From the NCBI GenBank assembly GCA_050485425.1, contig JBJHBJ010000005.1:1-64000 (forward strand): a DNA stretch of 64,000 nucleotides. The letters are read 5' to 3'. This DNA is from LSCE01 sp050485425. GTDB lineage: Bacteria; Pseudomonadota; Gammaproteobacteria; Nitrococcales; Aquisalimonadaceae. The translations under genes were made by a program, and so were the position numbers. The notes beneath the pieces are model-generated. The model did no database searches and had not been told where the DNA came from. It saw nothing but the letters and a program-made list of their open reading frames with translations. Positions 44,123 through 52,543 of the stretch are shown piece by piece (the first letter of the stretch is position 1; each line of letters starts with the position of its first letter).

Positions 44123-44259
44123 CGGTCGAAAACCCACCTCGAGCGCGAGCGCGAGCGCGGGAATAGATCAGAGTTAACCGAGCATGACGCGGACGAACCG
44201 GTTATGCTTCGGGGATCGGACCTGACGAAAACCTGCAACCTCCCCGGCGTATCTTCCCT
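44123..44259. other. Short gap inside the amidoligase-like locus
   Basis: 137 bases without a gene. Contains three tandem GAGCGC units (44141-44158) and a TAACCG/CGGTTA inverted pair at about 44174-44203. No Shine-Dalgarno precedes ATG 44260. A separate promoter for the last two genes is possible but not identified. Confidence 0.4.
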
Positions 44260-46827
44260 ATGGCTGTCAATCCCGATTCCAGACTGGTGGCCGGCTATCA
44301 GCCCGGCGCCGGACGCCCCGACGAGATGGTGCTTCCCGGCGGCGAGTTGCGCAACAGCTGGCGTTATCTGGCGGAGGCGCTGGACAGCCTCGGCGCGGAC
44401 ACCCTTCGCCAGCGCCACCAGCAGGCCAGCCGCCTGCTGCGCGACCGGGGCGTGACCTACAACGTCTACGACGACCCGCAGGGGCTGGAACGCTCCTGGG
44501 AGCTGGACCCCATTCCGGTGGTGATTTCCAGCCAGGAATGGGCAGAGGTGGAAAACAGCCTGCAGCGGCGCGCGGAGCTGTTCAACCTGATCCTGAAAGA
44601 CATCTATGGGCCCCAGGAACTGCTGCGCCGCGGCCTGCTCCCGCCCGAACTCATTCATGGCCACCCCGGATTTCTGCGACCGTGCCACCCCTACCCCGCT
44701 GGGCTGGAACACCCGCTGATACTCCACGCCGTGGACCTGGCCCGCGGAGCGGACGGCGAGTTCAAGGTCATCGGCGACCGTACGCAGTCGCCCTCCGGCG
44801 CCGGCTACGCGCTGGAAAACCGCGTGGTGATGTCCCGCGTCATGCCCAGCCTGTTCCGTGAGTCCCACGTGCACCGCCTGGCGCTCTTCTTCCAGAACCT
44901 GCGGGCCTCTCTGGCGGAGCTCGCCCCGAACCGCGATCGCGACGAGCCACGCGTCGTGCTGCTGACGCCCGGGCCGCTGAACGAAACCTATTTCGAGCAT
45001 TCCTTCCTTGCCAGCTACCTGGGCTATACGCTGGTGGAAGGCGGTGACCTCACCGTGCGCAACGGCCGTGTCTGGCTGCGCTCCATGCGCCGGCTGGAAC
45101 CGGTGGACATCATCCTGCGCCGGCTGGACGACGACTACTGCGACGCGCTGGAGTTGCGGCCGGACTCGCTGCTGGGCGTTCCCGGCCTGACCGAAGCGGT
45201 GCGCCGGGGCAACGTGGCCGTGGTCAATCCGCTGGGCGCGGGGGTGCTGGAGACGCCGGCGCTGAACGCCTTCCTGCCGGGAATCTCACGTCACTTCATC
45301 GGCAAGGAATTGCAACTGGATGCCATGCGCACCTGGTGGTGCGGCGAAAGGCGGTCGCTGGAATACGTGCTGGACAACCTGGACGGTATGGTGGTCAAGC
45401 ACGCACACCGCGCACCCGGCACCACTCCGGCATTCGCGGCCGGGCTCGATGCGAAGCAGCGCGCTGCGCTGATCGAACGGATACGCGCCCATCCCTCCCA
45501 CTACGTCGGCCAGGAAAAGGGGCTGTTCAGCTCGGTGCCCACGCTGGCCGGCGACCGGCTGGAGCCACGCCCGGCGGTGCTCCGCGCCTTCCTGGTGGGG
45601 CGGCACGGCGGCTATGCTGTCATGCCCGGCGGACTGACCCGCATCACCGGCAGCCCGGAGGGGCTGAGCGTCTCGAACCAGACGGGCGGGCTGTCGAAGG
45701 ACACCTGGATTCTGGCCACTGAACCCACGCGGCAGGTCAGCCTGCTGGCGGCGGAATCCACCCGCCACACGGCCGGCGAAACCTGGAGCACGCTGCCGCC
45801 GGCAGCGGCGGAGAATCTCTACTGGATGGCTCGCTACGCCGAACGCGCCGAACACGGCATACGGCTGTGCCGCACCATTCTGCGTTCCTATCGCGCCAGC
45901 GACGAAACCGGCGACGATCTGGACCGTGCGCATATGGACATCCTGTCCCGGACCCTGACGCACGTCACCGCCACCTACCCCGGCTTTACCCGGGGCCTGA
46001 ACGCCGGTGGCCAGCCCAGTCCGCTGGAAGAACTGCAGTCCGTGCTGTACGACCGGCAACGCACCGGTTCCGTGGCCTTCAACCTGCAGGCGCTGCTGAA
46101 TTCGGCCTATGCCGTACGTGACCGGCTGTCGCTGGACACCTGGCGCATCATCAACGTGATACGTGCCTACCAGGGCCGGCAGCGACCCGCCGGTATCGTC
46201 GCCGGAGCTGACCTGAGCTCCGACCTGGATGAACTGGTCACTCTGCTGGCGGCGCTGCGCGGCCTGGAAAACGACAGCATGGTGCACAGCCTGGCCTGGA
46301 CCTTCCTGGAAATCGGCCGCTGCGTGGAACGCGGGTTGCTGTCCGGGGTCTTTTTGCGCAACACCATGGTGCAGACCCGTAGTCCGGCACTGGAAAGCAT
46401 GGTACTGGAGTCGGTGCTGAACCACCTGGAGAGCCTGAACGCCTTCCGGCGCCATCACCAGGGCACGCCGCAGGCCGATGCCGTGATAAGACTGGTGCTG
46501 CTGAACGACCTCAACCCCCGTGCGCTCAACTACCAATTGGCACAACTTCGCCTGCGGCTGACAGAACTGCCGCAGGAGAGCATGCAGGAGCAACTCAGCC
46601 CCGAGCGACGGCTGGTTCTGGAGGCGCATACCGCGGTGCAGCTCGCGGACGCCGGCTCCCTGGTCGGCGCCGACGCCGATACCGGGCTGCGCAGCCGGCT
46701 GGATCAGCTGCTCAGTCGCACCACGCACCTGCTCTCCCAGACTTCGCTGCGCCTGAGCCAGTCGTACTTCACCGACCCGCAGGGCCCGCGCCAGCTCGCA
46801 GCCACGGACACGGAGACCGAAACATGA
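44260..46827 (+). CDS. Fusion of divergent ATP-grasp and alpha-E domains
   Basis: An 855-residue protein. Residues 1-490 match the circularly permuted ATP-grasp protein at 35292-36737; residues about 515-830 match the alpha-E protein (ENLYWMARYAERAEHGIRLC). Set against the standalone copy, Lys380 (MVVKHAHRAPG) is kept, but GGYGM after it becomes PGTTP, DLRPF becomes VLRAF (440-444), and LEDN becomes GDRT (172-175). ATP use by this copy is therefore doubtful, although fused members elsewhere commonly share the DRT-type motif, so it may be a distinct subfamily. ATG 44260 lacks a clear ribosome binding site; ATG 44326 is an alternative. Overlaps the next gene by four bases. Confidence 0.88.
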   Translation: MAVNPDSRLVAGYQPGAGRPDEMVLPGGELRNSWRYLAEALDSLGADTLRQRHQQASRLLRDRGVTYNVYDDPQGLERSWELDPIPVVISSQEWAEVENSLQRRAELFNLILKDIYGPQELLRRGLLPPELIHGHPGFLRPCHPYPAGLEHPLILHAVDLARGADGEFKVIGDRTQSPSGAGYALENRVVMSRVMPSLFRESHVHRLALFFQNLRASLAELAPNRDRDEPRVVLLTPGPLNETYFEHSFLASYLGYTLVEGGDLTVRNGRVWLRSMRRLEPVDIILRRLDDDYCDALELRPDSLLGVPGLTEAVRRGNVAVVNPLGAGVLETPALNAFLPGISRHFIGKELQLDAMRTWWCGERRSLEYVLDNLDGMVVKHAHRAPGTTPAFAAGLDAKQRAALIERIRAHPSHYVGQEKGLFSSVPTLAGDRLEPRPAVLRAFLVGRHGGYAVMPGGLTRITGSPEGLSVSNQTGGLSKDTWILATEPTRQVSLLAAESTRHTAGETWSTLPPAAAENLYWMARYAERAEHGIRLCRTILRSYRASDETGDDLDRAHMDILSRTLTHVTATYPGFTRGLNAGGQPSPLEELQSVLYDRQRTGSVAFNLQALLNSAYAVRDRLSLDTWRIINVIRAYQGRQRPAGIVAGADLSSDLDELVTLLAALRGLENDSMVHSLAWTFLEIGRCVERGLLSGVFLRNTMVQTRSPALESMVLESVLNHLESLNAFRRHHQGTPQADAVIRLVLLNDLNPRALNYQLAQLRLRLTELPQESMQEQLSPERRLVLEAHTAVQLADAGSLVGADADTGLRSRLDQLLSRTTHLLSQTSLRLSQSYFTDPQGPRQLAATDTETET

Positions 46828-47708
46828 GATACCGTGTCACCCACCGTACCGATTACGCCTACCCGGAGCTGATCTCGCTGGGTTACAGCGAGACGCGCAT
46901 GAGCCCGCGCAACCGCGAAGGCCAGCAGCAGGTGCTGCGGCACCGCCTGGACATCGATCCGCGGCCGGACTACATCTCGGAACGGGAAGACTACTTCGGC
47001 AATCGCGTGCTTCACTTCGCCATCCAGCGGCCGCACAGGCAACTGGCGGTGACCGCAATCACCGAACTGGACGTGAGCGGCGCCGATGACCTGCTACCGC
47101 TCGACTCCGGCATGAGCTGGGAGCAGTCGGTGAACGCGCTGGCCAACGACTGGTCCCAGGTCGGTCTCGACGCCCGGCAGTATCTGCTGGAATCACCGCT
47201 GGTGAAGCCGATACCGGAGCTCGCCGATTACGCAAGACAATCGTTCCCGGCCGGCCGGCCGCTGCAGGAATGCGTGCGGGAGCTGATGGAACGCATCCAT
47301 CAGGGTTTCACCTACGACCCGGCCGCGACCACCCTGGCCACCCCCCTGTCCGCGGTCTTCCGCGAGCGCCGCGGCGTCTGCCAGGACTTCGCCCACCTGG
47401 GCATTGCCTGCCTGCGCAGCATGGGTCTGGCGGCACGCTACGTCTCCGGCTACCTGGAAACATTGCCTCCACCGGGCAAGGAGAAACTGGTGGGCTCCGA
47501 CGCCTCGCACGCATGGTTCGCGGTGTACCATCCCGTCATCGGCTGGCTCGACTACGATCCAACCAACAACCTGATCCCCATGAGCCAGCACATCACCACC
47601 GCCTGGGGCCGCGACTATGCCGACGTCTCGCCGATCAAGGGCGTGATCTTCGGCGGCGGCAGCAAGCACGACGCCAAGGTCTCGGTGGACGTGGAGCGGC
47701 TGGACTAG
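46824..47708 (+). CDS. Transglutaminase-like cysteine peptidase, intact triad
   Basis: A 294-residue protein with a transglutaminase-like N-terminal domain (MRYRVTHRTDYAYPELISLG) and a core with Cys186 in RRGVCQDFAHLG, His229 in DASHAWFAVY and Asp245 in WLDYDPTNN, all matching the predicted catalytic triad. Such proteins accompany ATP-grasp/alpha-E pairs and might cleave or ligate the peptide product. ATG 46824 overlaps the fusion gene's TGA. Last gene of the locus; no Anbu-type proteasome-like peptidase follows. Confidence 0.92.
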   Translation: MRYRVTHRTDYAYPELISLGYSETRMSPRNREGQQQVLRHRLDIDPRPDYISEREDYFGNRVLHFAIQRPHRQLAVTAITELDVSGADDLLPLDSGMSWEQSVNALANDWSQVGLDARQYLLESPLVKPIPELADYARQSFPAGRPLQECVRELMERIHQGFTYDPAATTLATPLSAVFRERRGVCQDFAHLGIACLRSMGLAARYVSGYLETLPPPGKEKLVGSDASHAWFAVYHPVIGWLDYDPTNNLIPMSQHITTAWGRDYADVSPIKGVIFGGGSKHDAKVSVDVERLD

Positions 47709-47835
47709 TGCATGCCATCCCCAAACACCCACCGCCAGCTCCGAATCGGGGTCGTGACTGGAGCCAGTAAGCGGTCCGGCCCACGGGAACAGCCAGCGCT
47801 ACCCCTCTTCGTCGCCAATAGCCTGGGCGCAAGCA

Positions 47836-48231
47836 TCACTCCGTCGTCCGGCCGTCGAAGTGCTCGTGCGCGGCCTGGGCCTCGGTGCGGGTCCTGTGTA
47901 CCGTACCATCGATGTGCTCGGGCGGGCCGTAGATCGTGTACAGCCTGAGCGGCTCGCTTCCGCTGGCGATGACATTGTGCCGCGCACCCTGCGGCACGAT
48001 AATGCCGTCGTCAGCCTTGACATGGTGGTCGACCCCGTCGATGGAGATTGTGCCGGTGCCGGCCTCGATGCGGAAGAACTGGTCGCGGTCGTCGTGGACT
48101 TCCTCGCCGATCTCCTCGCCTGGTTGAATGGCCATCAGGACGAGCTGCAGATTGTGGCCGGTATAGAGCACTTTGCGGAACAGGTCGTTCTCTTCGGTCA
48201 GCCTTTCAATGTTGTCGATGAAACCTTTCAT
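47836..48231 (-). CDS. Cupin-domain protein
   Basis: A 131-residue single-domain cupin. The first cupin motif reads GEEIGEEVHDDRDQFFRIEAGTG (His and Asp where two His are usual, then Gln where Glu is common) and the second GIIVPQGARHNVIAS with a His. A metal site is likely but atypical. Substrate unknown. Its ATG overlaps the TGA of the TetR gene by four bases, so it is translated with the regulator; a sensor or detoxification role for an acyl or aldehyde compound would be a guess. Confidence 0.85.
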   Translation of the reverse strand: MKGFIDNIERLTEENDLFRKVLYTGHNLQLVLMAIQPGEEIGEEVHDDRDQFFRIEAGTGTISIDGVDHHVKADDGIIVPQGARHNVIASGSEPLRLYTIYGPPEHIDGTVHRTRTEAQAAHEHFDGRTTE

Positions 48232-48959
48232 CCTCTGTCCCCTTCCTGGTCGTTCGCGGCCATGTCACGTCTGGGCCGCTCCAGCAGCGAATAGCCCCCG
48301 CCACGCCGGTGCCAGTCCAGCACCAGGTTGCCCAGCATGGTCTCGATGCGGGTCATCGCCGGGTCATCCCCGATAGGACCGGTCATCACCAACTGGGCGC
48401 CCATGGTGGCAACGTACAGCAGCAGGGAGAGATCGTCGGCACCGCGAGGGTCCTCGGCAATCCGTTCCAGCAGTTCCACATTCTGCGCGATGCGCGCCTG
48501 ATCAATCTCCGCCACGACGCGCGCGGCCAACGCATCCTTGCGGGCGAAATCGCGCACCGCCAGTTCCACACGCATGCGCTGGACATTGTGCGTGCCCTCG
48601 CTCAGCAGCCGGTGCAGAATCCGGCGTGTTTCCGACTCCACGTCGTCCCTGCTGGGCATCCAGGCATTGAGGTCATTCAACCGGCGATCGCGCCAGCGAT
48701 ACAGGAAGCTGGTAATGAGATCCTGGTGATCGCGGAAGTGCCAGTAGAAGCTTCCACGGGTCACCCCGAGCTTTTTCGCCAGCAACAGCACACGCACATT
48801 GTCGAAGCCGCCCTCGGCAATGGCGACGGCGGCCGCATCCAGCCAGGCATCACGGCTGAGCTGCTCTTTCTCTTTCCGGCCCGGGCGCGATGCGCCCCCG
48901 GCGCTTTCTCCCCTCGTGCTCAAATTTCTCTCCCGCGTGTTGACGACAGCGCAGAACAT
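48228..48959 (-). CDS. TetR-family regulator, probable regulator of the fad cluster
   Basis: A TetR/AcrR-type repressor, 243 residues from ATG 48959 (or 231 from TTG 48923, which has GGGAG just upstream). The DNA-binding domain is clear: WLDAAAVAIAEGGFDNVRVL, then LAKKLGVTRGSFYWHFRDHQ. The C-terminal ligand domain is not diagnostic. It is transcribed divergently from the beta-oxidation genes at 49130 onward, and two palindromes lie between them, so it probably responds to an acyl-CoA or fatty acid. The first palindrome overlaps the region directly before ATG 48959, as expected for autorepression. Confidence 0.88.
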   Translation of the reverse strand: MFCAVVNTRERNLSTRGESAGGASRPGRKEKEQLSRDAWLDAAAVAIAEGGFDNVRVLLLAKKLGVTRGSFYWHFRDHQDLITSFLYRWRDRRLNDLNAWMPSRDDVESETRRILHRLLSEGTHNVQRMRVELAVRDFARKDALAARVVAEIDQARIAQNVELLERIAEDPRGADDLSLLLYVATMGAQLVMTGPIGDDPAMTRIETMLGNLVLDWHRRGGGYSLLERPRRDMAANDQEGDRG

Positions 48960-48960
48960 G

Positions 48961-48968
48961 CACTAGTG
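48961..48968. promoter_or_regulatory. Candidate TetR operator 1
   Basis: Perfect 8-base palindrome CACTAGTG directly upstream of the tetR ATG, inside the looser AACATGCACTAGTGTT. It shares the CAC-N-AGTG pattern with the site at 48979-48992; centres are 21 bases apart, two helical turns. Confidence 0.5.
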
Positions 48969-48978
48969 TTTGCCGACC

Positions 48979-48992
48979 ATACACGAGTGTAT
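48979..48992. promoter_or_regulatory. Candidate TetR operator 2
   Basis: ATACAC-GA-GTGTAT, a perfect 6+6 inverted repeat around two bases, between tetR and the fadB-like gene. Confidence 0.5.
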
Positions 48993-49129
48993 TGCCTCTT
49001 GCGAGAAGCAGCCACAAAACCAACGTTGCATTATAAGAACAAGAATTGCCGCTACATGCACGAAGTCTTTGAGAAGCTTCTGCATGCAGCACACCCACGC
49101 ATCATTGCTGAGTCAGTTAGGGAGTCGAC

Positions 49130-51220
49130 ATGAACAACGCCCATTACGAGTTGCACGGCGGGGTGGCCGTTATCCGCCTGGACAACCCGCCCGTCAACGG
49201 CCTGGGGCACGCGCTGCGCCAGGGTATCGTGAGCGGCATCCGCAAGGCCGAAGGGGACGACAACGTCAAGGCCGTGGTCATCATCGGGTCCGACAAGGCG
49301 TTTTCCGGTGGCGCCGACATCAAGGAGTTCGGCACGCCGAAAATGCTGGCAGAACCCACCCTGCCCACCGTGATCAACATCATCGAGACCAGCAGCAAGC
49401 CGGTGGTTGCGGCCGTGGCCGGCACCTGTATGGGCGGCGGTCTGGAACTGGCGCTGGGCTGCCATTATCGCGTCGCCGACCCGAAGGCGCAGGTGGCGCT
49501 GCCGGAAGTGAAACTCGGGCTGCTGCCCGGCGCCGGCGGCACGCAGCGCCTGCCCCGCGTGGTCGGCATCGAGGCCGCACTGAACCTGATCGTCTCCGGC
49601 ACCACGGTTCCGGCCGGCATGTTCATGGGCAGCCAGCTGTTCGACGAATTCGTGCAGGAGAACCTGCTGGAAGGCGCGCTGGCCTTCGCCAACAAGGTGG
49701 TCAGCGAGAACAAGCCGCTGAAGCGCATCCGCGACATGAACGTGGAGCATCCGAAGCCGGAAGCCTTCTTCATGTACGCCCGCAACGGCATCGGCGCCTT
49801 CGCCAAGAACTACCCGGCGCCGTTGAAGTGCCTGGAAGCGGTCAAGGCCTCCGTGGACAAGAAGTTCGATGACGGCCTGAAGGTCGAGCGCCAGTTGTTC
49901 GCCGAGCTGATGCAGACGCCGGAATCCGCCTCGCTGCGCCACGCCTTCTTCGCCGACCGCGCCACCTCGAAGATCCCCGACGTGGCCGAGGATACCCCCA
50001 CGCGGGAGATCAAGAGCGTCGGCGTCATCGGCGCCGGCACCATGGGCACCGGTATCAGCATCAACTTCCTCAACGCCGGCATCCCGGTGGTGCTGCTGGA
50101 AATGAAACAGGAAGCCCTGGATCGCGGCCTGGAGAGCATCCGCAAAGGCTACGAGGGCCGCGTCAAGAAAGGCAAGATGACCGAAGCCGAGGTGAAGCAG
50201 CGCCTGGAACTGGTCACGCCGTCGCTCAGCTATGATGGCCTGAAGGATGTGGATCTGGTGATCGAGGCCGTGTTCGAGGACATGGGTGTGAAGGAGCAGG
50301 TGTTCCGCACGCTGGACGAGACCTGCAAGCCCGGCGCCATCCTGGCCAGCAACACTTCCACGCTGGACCTGAACAGGATCGCCGGCTTCACCAGGCGGCC
50401 GGAAGATGTCATCGGCCTGCACTTCTTCAGCCCCGCCAACGTGATGCGCCTGCTGGAAGTGGTGCGCGGCGACAAGACCGCCAAGGACGTCCTGGCCACG
50501 GCCATGAAGCTGGCCAAGAAAATCAAGAAAACTGCTGTTGTTTCCGGCGTTTGTGACGGCTTCATCGGAAACCGCATGATCGGCCGATATCAGACCCAGG
50601 CCATGCTGATGCTGGAGGAAGGCGCCAGCCCGCAGCAGATCGACAAGGCCATCGAGAAGTTCGGTTTCGTGATGGGCCCGCTGCGCATGGCCGACCTTGC
50701 CGGCGGCGATATCGGCTGGGCCATTCGCAAACGCCACTACGAAGAAAAGCCCGACATGAAGCGCATGATCATCGCCGACCGCCTGTGCGAAATGGGCCGT
50801 TTCGGCCAGAAGACCGGTGCCGGCTTCTACCGTTACGAGCCGGGCCGCCGCGATGCGCTGCATGACCCGGAAGTGGACAAGGTGATCGAGGAATGCCGCA
50901 AGGAGGCCGGCATCACGCCGCGCAAGATCAGCGACCAGGAGATCGTCGAGCGCTGCGTCTACGCGCTGGTCAACGAAGGCGCGCGTCTGCTGGAGGAAGG
51001 CATTGCCCAGCGGGCTTCGGACATCGACATGGTCTACCTCACCGGCTACGGCTTCCCGGTCTTCCGCGGCGGCCCGATGTTCTATGCCGATCAGGTGGGC
51101 CTGCTGAATGTCATGCGCTCCATGGAACAGTTCGCCCGCAACCCGATGGCGGACGGCAAGTTCTGGGAGCCGGCCCCGCTGCTGGCCAGGCTGGCCGAAG
51201 ACGGCAAGACCTTCAACTGA
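49130..51220 (+). CDS. fadB: Bifunctional enoyl-CoA hydratase/3-hydroxyacyl-CoA dehydrogenase (FadB/FadJ-like)
   Basis: Beta-oxidation enzyme of 696 residues that hydrates 2-enoyl-CoA and oxidises 3-hydroxyacyl-CoA with NAD. The N-terminal crotonase half has AFSGGADIKEFG, GGGLELALGCHYRVA and PEVKLGLLPGAGGTQRL with both catalytic Glu positions. The dehydrogenase half has the NAD motif VGVIGAGTMGTGI, SNTSTLDLN, GLHFFSPANVM with the catalytic His, and FIGNRM. It is slightly shorter than E. coli FadB (729) and FadJ (714). ATG 49130 follows AGGGAG. First gene of the plus-strand cluster, 49 bases before fadA; probably controlled by the divergent TetR. Confidence 0.94.
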   Translation: MNNAHYELHGGVAVIRLDNPPVNGLGHALRQGIVSGIRKAEGDDNVKAVVIIGSDKAFSGGADIKEFGTPKMLAEPTLPTVINIIETSSKPVVAAVAGTCMGGGLELALGCHYRVADPKAQVALPEVKLGLLPGAGGTQRLPRVVGIEAALNLIVSGTTVPAGMFMGSQLFDEFVQENLLEGALAFANKVVSENKPLKRIRDMNVEHPKPEAFFMYARNGIGAFAKNYPAPLKCLEAVKASVDKKFDDGLKVERQLFAELMQTPESASLRHAFFADRATSKIPDVAEDTPTREIKSVGVIGAGTMGTGISINFLNAGIPVVLLEMKQEALDRGLESIRKGYEGRVKKGKMTEAEVKQRLELVTPSLSYDGLKDVDLVIEAVFEDMGVKEQVFRTLDETCKPGAILASNTSTLDLNRIAGFTRRPEDVIGLHFFSPANVMRLLEVVRGDKTAKDVLATAMKLAKKIKKTAVVSGVCDGFIGNRMIGRYQTQAMLMLEEGASPQQIDKAIEKFGFVMGPLRMADLAGGDIGWAIRKRHYEEKPDMKRMIIADRLCEMGRFGQKTGAGFYRYEPGRRDALHDPEVDKVIEECRKEAGITPRKISDQEIVERCVYALVNEGARLLEEGIAQRASDIDMVYLTGYGFPVFRGGPMFYADQVGLLNVMRSMEQFARNPMADGKFWEPAPLLARLAEDGKTFN

Positions 51221-51269
51221 ACATATGCGACGGAGCGGGAGCTGACGCTCCATCGACCAGGAGACTGAC

Positions 51270-52448
51270 ATGACAGACGTAGTAATCGTATCCACAGCCC
51301 GCACGCCCCTGGCGAAATCCTGGCGCGGCGGTTTCAACATGACCCACAGCGCCACGCTGGCCGGCCACGCTATCCAGCACGCGGTCGAGCGCGCCGGTAT
51401 CGAAGGCGGCGAGATCGACGACGTGATCATGGGCTGCGCCCTGCCCGAGGGGTCCGCCGGCAACGACGTGGCGCGCATGGGCGCCATCCGCGCCGGCCTC
51501 CCGGTGGACGTGGCGGGCGTGACCGTGAACCGGTTCTGCTCGTCCGGCCTGCAGGCCATCGCGATGGCGGCCCAGCACATCATCGTGGACAAGGCACCGA
51601 TCATGGTCGCCGGCGGCGTGGAATCCATCTCCACCGTGCAGGCCAACGTGAACACCAACTACATGCAGGAGGAGTGGCTGGCGAAGAACAAGCCGGAACT
51701 CTACTGGAGCATGCTGCAGACCGCGGAGACCGTCGCCAAGCGCTACAACATCCCCAAGGACGCCCAGGACGAATACGGGGTGCGCAGCCAGCAGCGTGCC
51801 GCTGCCGCCCGCGAAGCCGGCAAGTTCAAGGACGAGATCGTACCCATGACCACCATCATGGGCACCGCCGACAAATCCACCGGCGCCCTGGGCACCAAGG
51901 AAGTCACCGTGTCCGAGGATGAGGGCATCCGTCCGGACACCAACCTGGAAGGCGTGCAGAAGATCCGTTCCGCCATGCCCGGCGGCGTCATCACCGCGGG
52001 TAACGCCAGCCAGTTCTCCGACGGCGCCTCGGCCTGCGTGCTGATGAGCGCCCAGGAGGCGGAGAAGCGGAACCTGCAGCCGCTCGGCATCTTCCGCGGC
52101 TTCGCCGTTGCCGGCTGCGAGCCCGACGAGATGGGTATCGGCCCGGTCTTTGCCGTGCCGAAACTGCTGAAGCGGCACGGCCTCACCGTCGACGACATCG
52201 ACCTGTGGGAACTCAACGAAGCCTTCGCGGTGCAGGTGCTGTACTGCCGGGACAAGCTGGGTATTCCCGATGATCGGCTGAACGTCAATGGCGGCGCCAT
52301 TGCGGTCGGCCATCCCTACGGTGTGACCGGTTCCCGTCTGACCGGCCATGCGCTGATCGAAGGCAAGCGCCGCAACGCCCGGTACGTGGTGGTCACCATG
52401 TGCGTGGGGACCGGCATGGGCGCCGCCGGCCTGTTCGAGATTGTCTGA
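51270..52448 (+). CDS. fadA: Acetyl-CoA acyltransferase (thiolase, FadA-like)
   Basis: Completes beta-oxidation by thiolysis of 3-oxoacyl-CoA; 392 residues, the usual length. All three active-site elements are present: Cys90 in NRFCSSGLQAIA, His348 in AVGHPYGVTGSR (GHPYG instead of the more common GHPxG with Phe or Leu), and Cys378 in TMCVGTGMG. ATG 51270 follows CCAGGAGA. It is cotranscribed with fadB, with which it probably forms the trifunctional complex. Confidence 0.96.
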   Translation: MTDVVIVSTARTPLAKSWRGGFNMTHSATLAGHAIQHAVERAGIEGGEIDDVIMGCALPEGSAGNDVARMGAIRAGLPVDVAGVTVNRFCSSGLQAIAMAAQHIIVDKAPIMVAGGVESISTVQANVNTNYMQEEWLAKNKPELYWSMLQTAETVAKRYNIPKDAQDEYGVRSQQRAAAAREAGKFKDEIVPMTTIMGTADKSTGALGTKEVTVSEDEGIRPDTNLEGVQKIRSAMPGGVITAGNASQFSDGASACVLMSAQEAEKRNLQPLGIFRGFAVAGCEPDEMGIGPVFAVPKLLKRHGLTVDDIDLWELNEAFAVQVLYCRDKLGIPDDRLNVNGGAIAVGHPYGVTGSRLTGHALIEGKRRNARYVVVTMCVGTGMGAAGLFEIV

Positions 52449-52456
52449 AGCCAGGA

Positions 52457-52483
52457 GAAGCCCCGGCAGCATGCCGGGGCTTC
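52457..52483 (+). other. Strong intergenic hairpin between fadA and the dehydrogenase gene
   Basis: GAAGCCCCGGC at 52457-52467 pairs with GCCGGGGCTTC at 52473-52483 around AGCAT; no T tract. Possible mRNA-stabilising or Rho-linked end signal. Confidence 0.5.
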
Positions 52484-52543
52484 GCAGACGGAAAACACCA
52501 ACTCCATCGGCCGGTCCGCCGGCCATCATATAGGTAGCTAGCA

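Noticed and set aside
44141..44158. Three tandem GAGCGC units as a functional repeat
   Set aside because: Too short and in GC-rich sequence, so it could easily be chance.
49052..51658. 868-codon minus-strand open frame antisense to fadB and fadA
   Set aside because: The plus-strand genes have intact motifs and ribosome binding sites; the antisense product has no recognisable motif.
51270..52448. GHPYG in the thiolase as a sign of inactivation
   Set aside because: The His and both Cys residues are present; only the neighbouring aromatic residue differs from the usual Phe or Leu.
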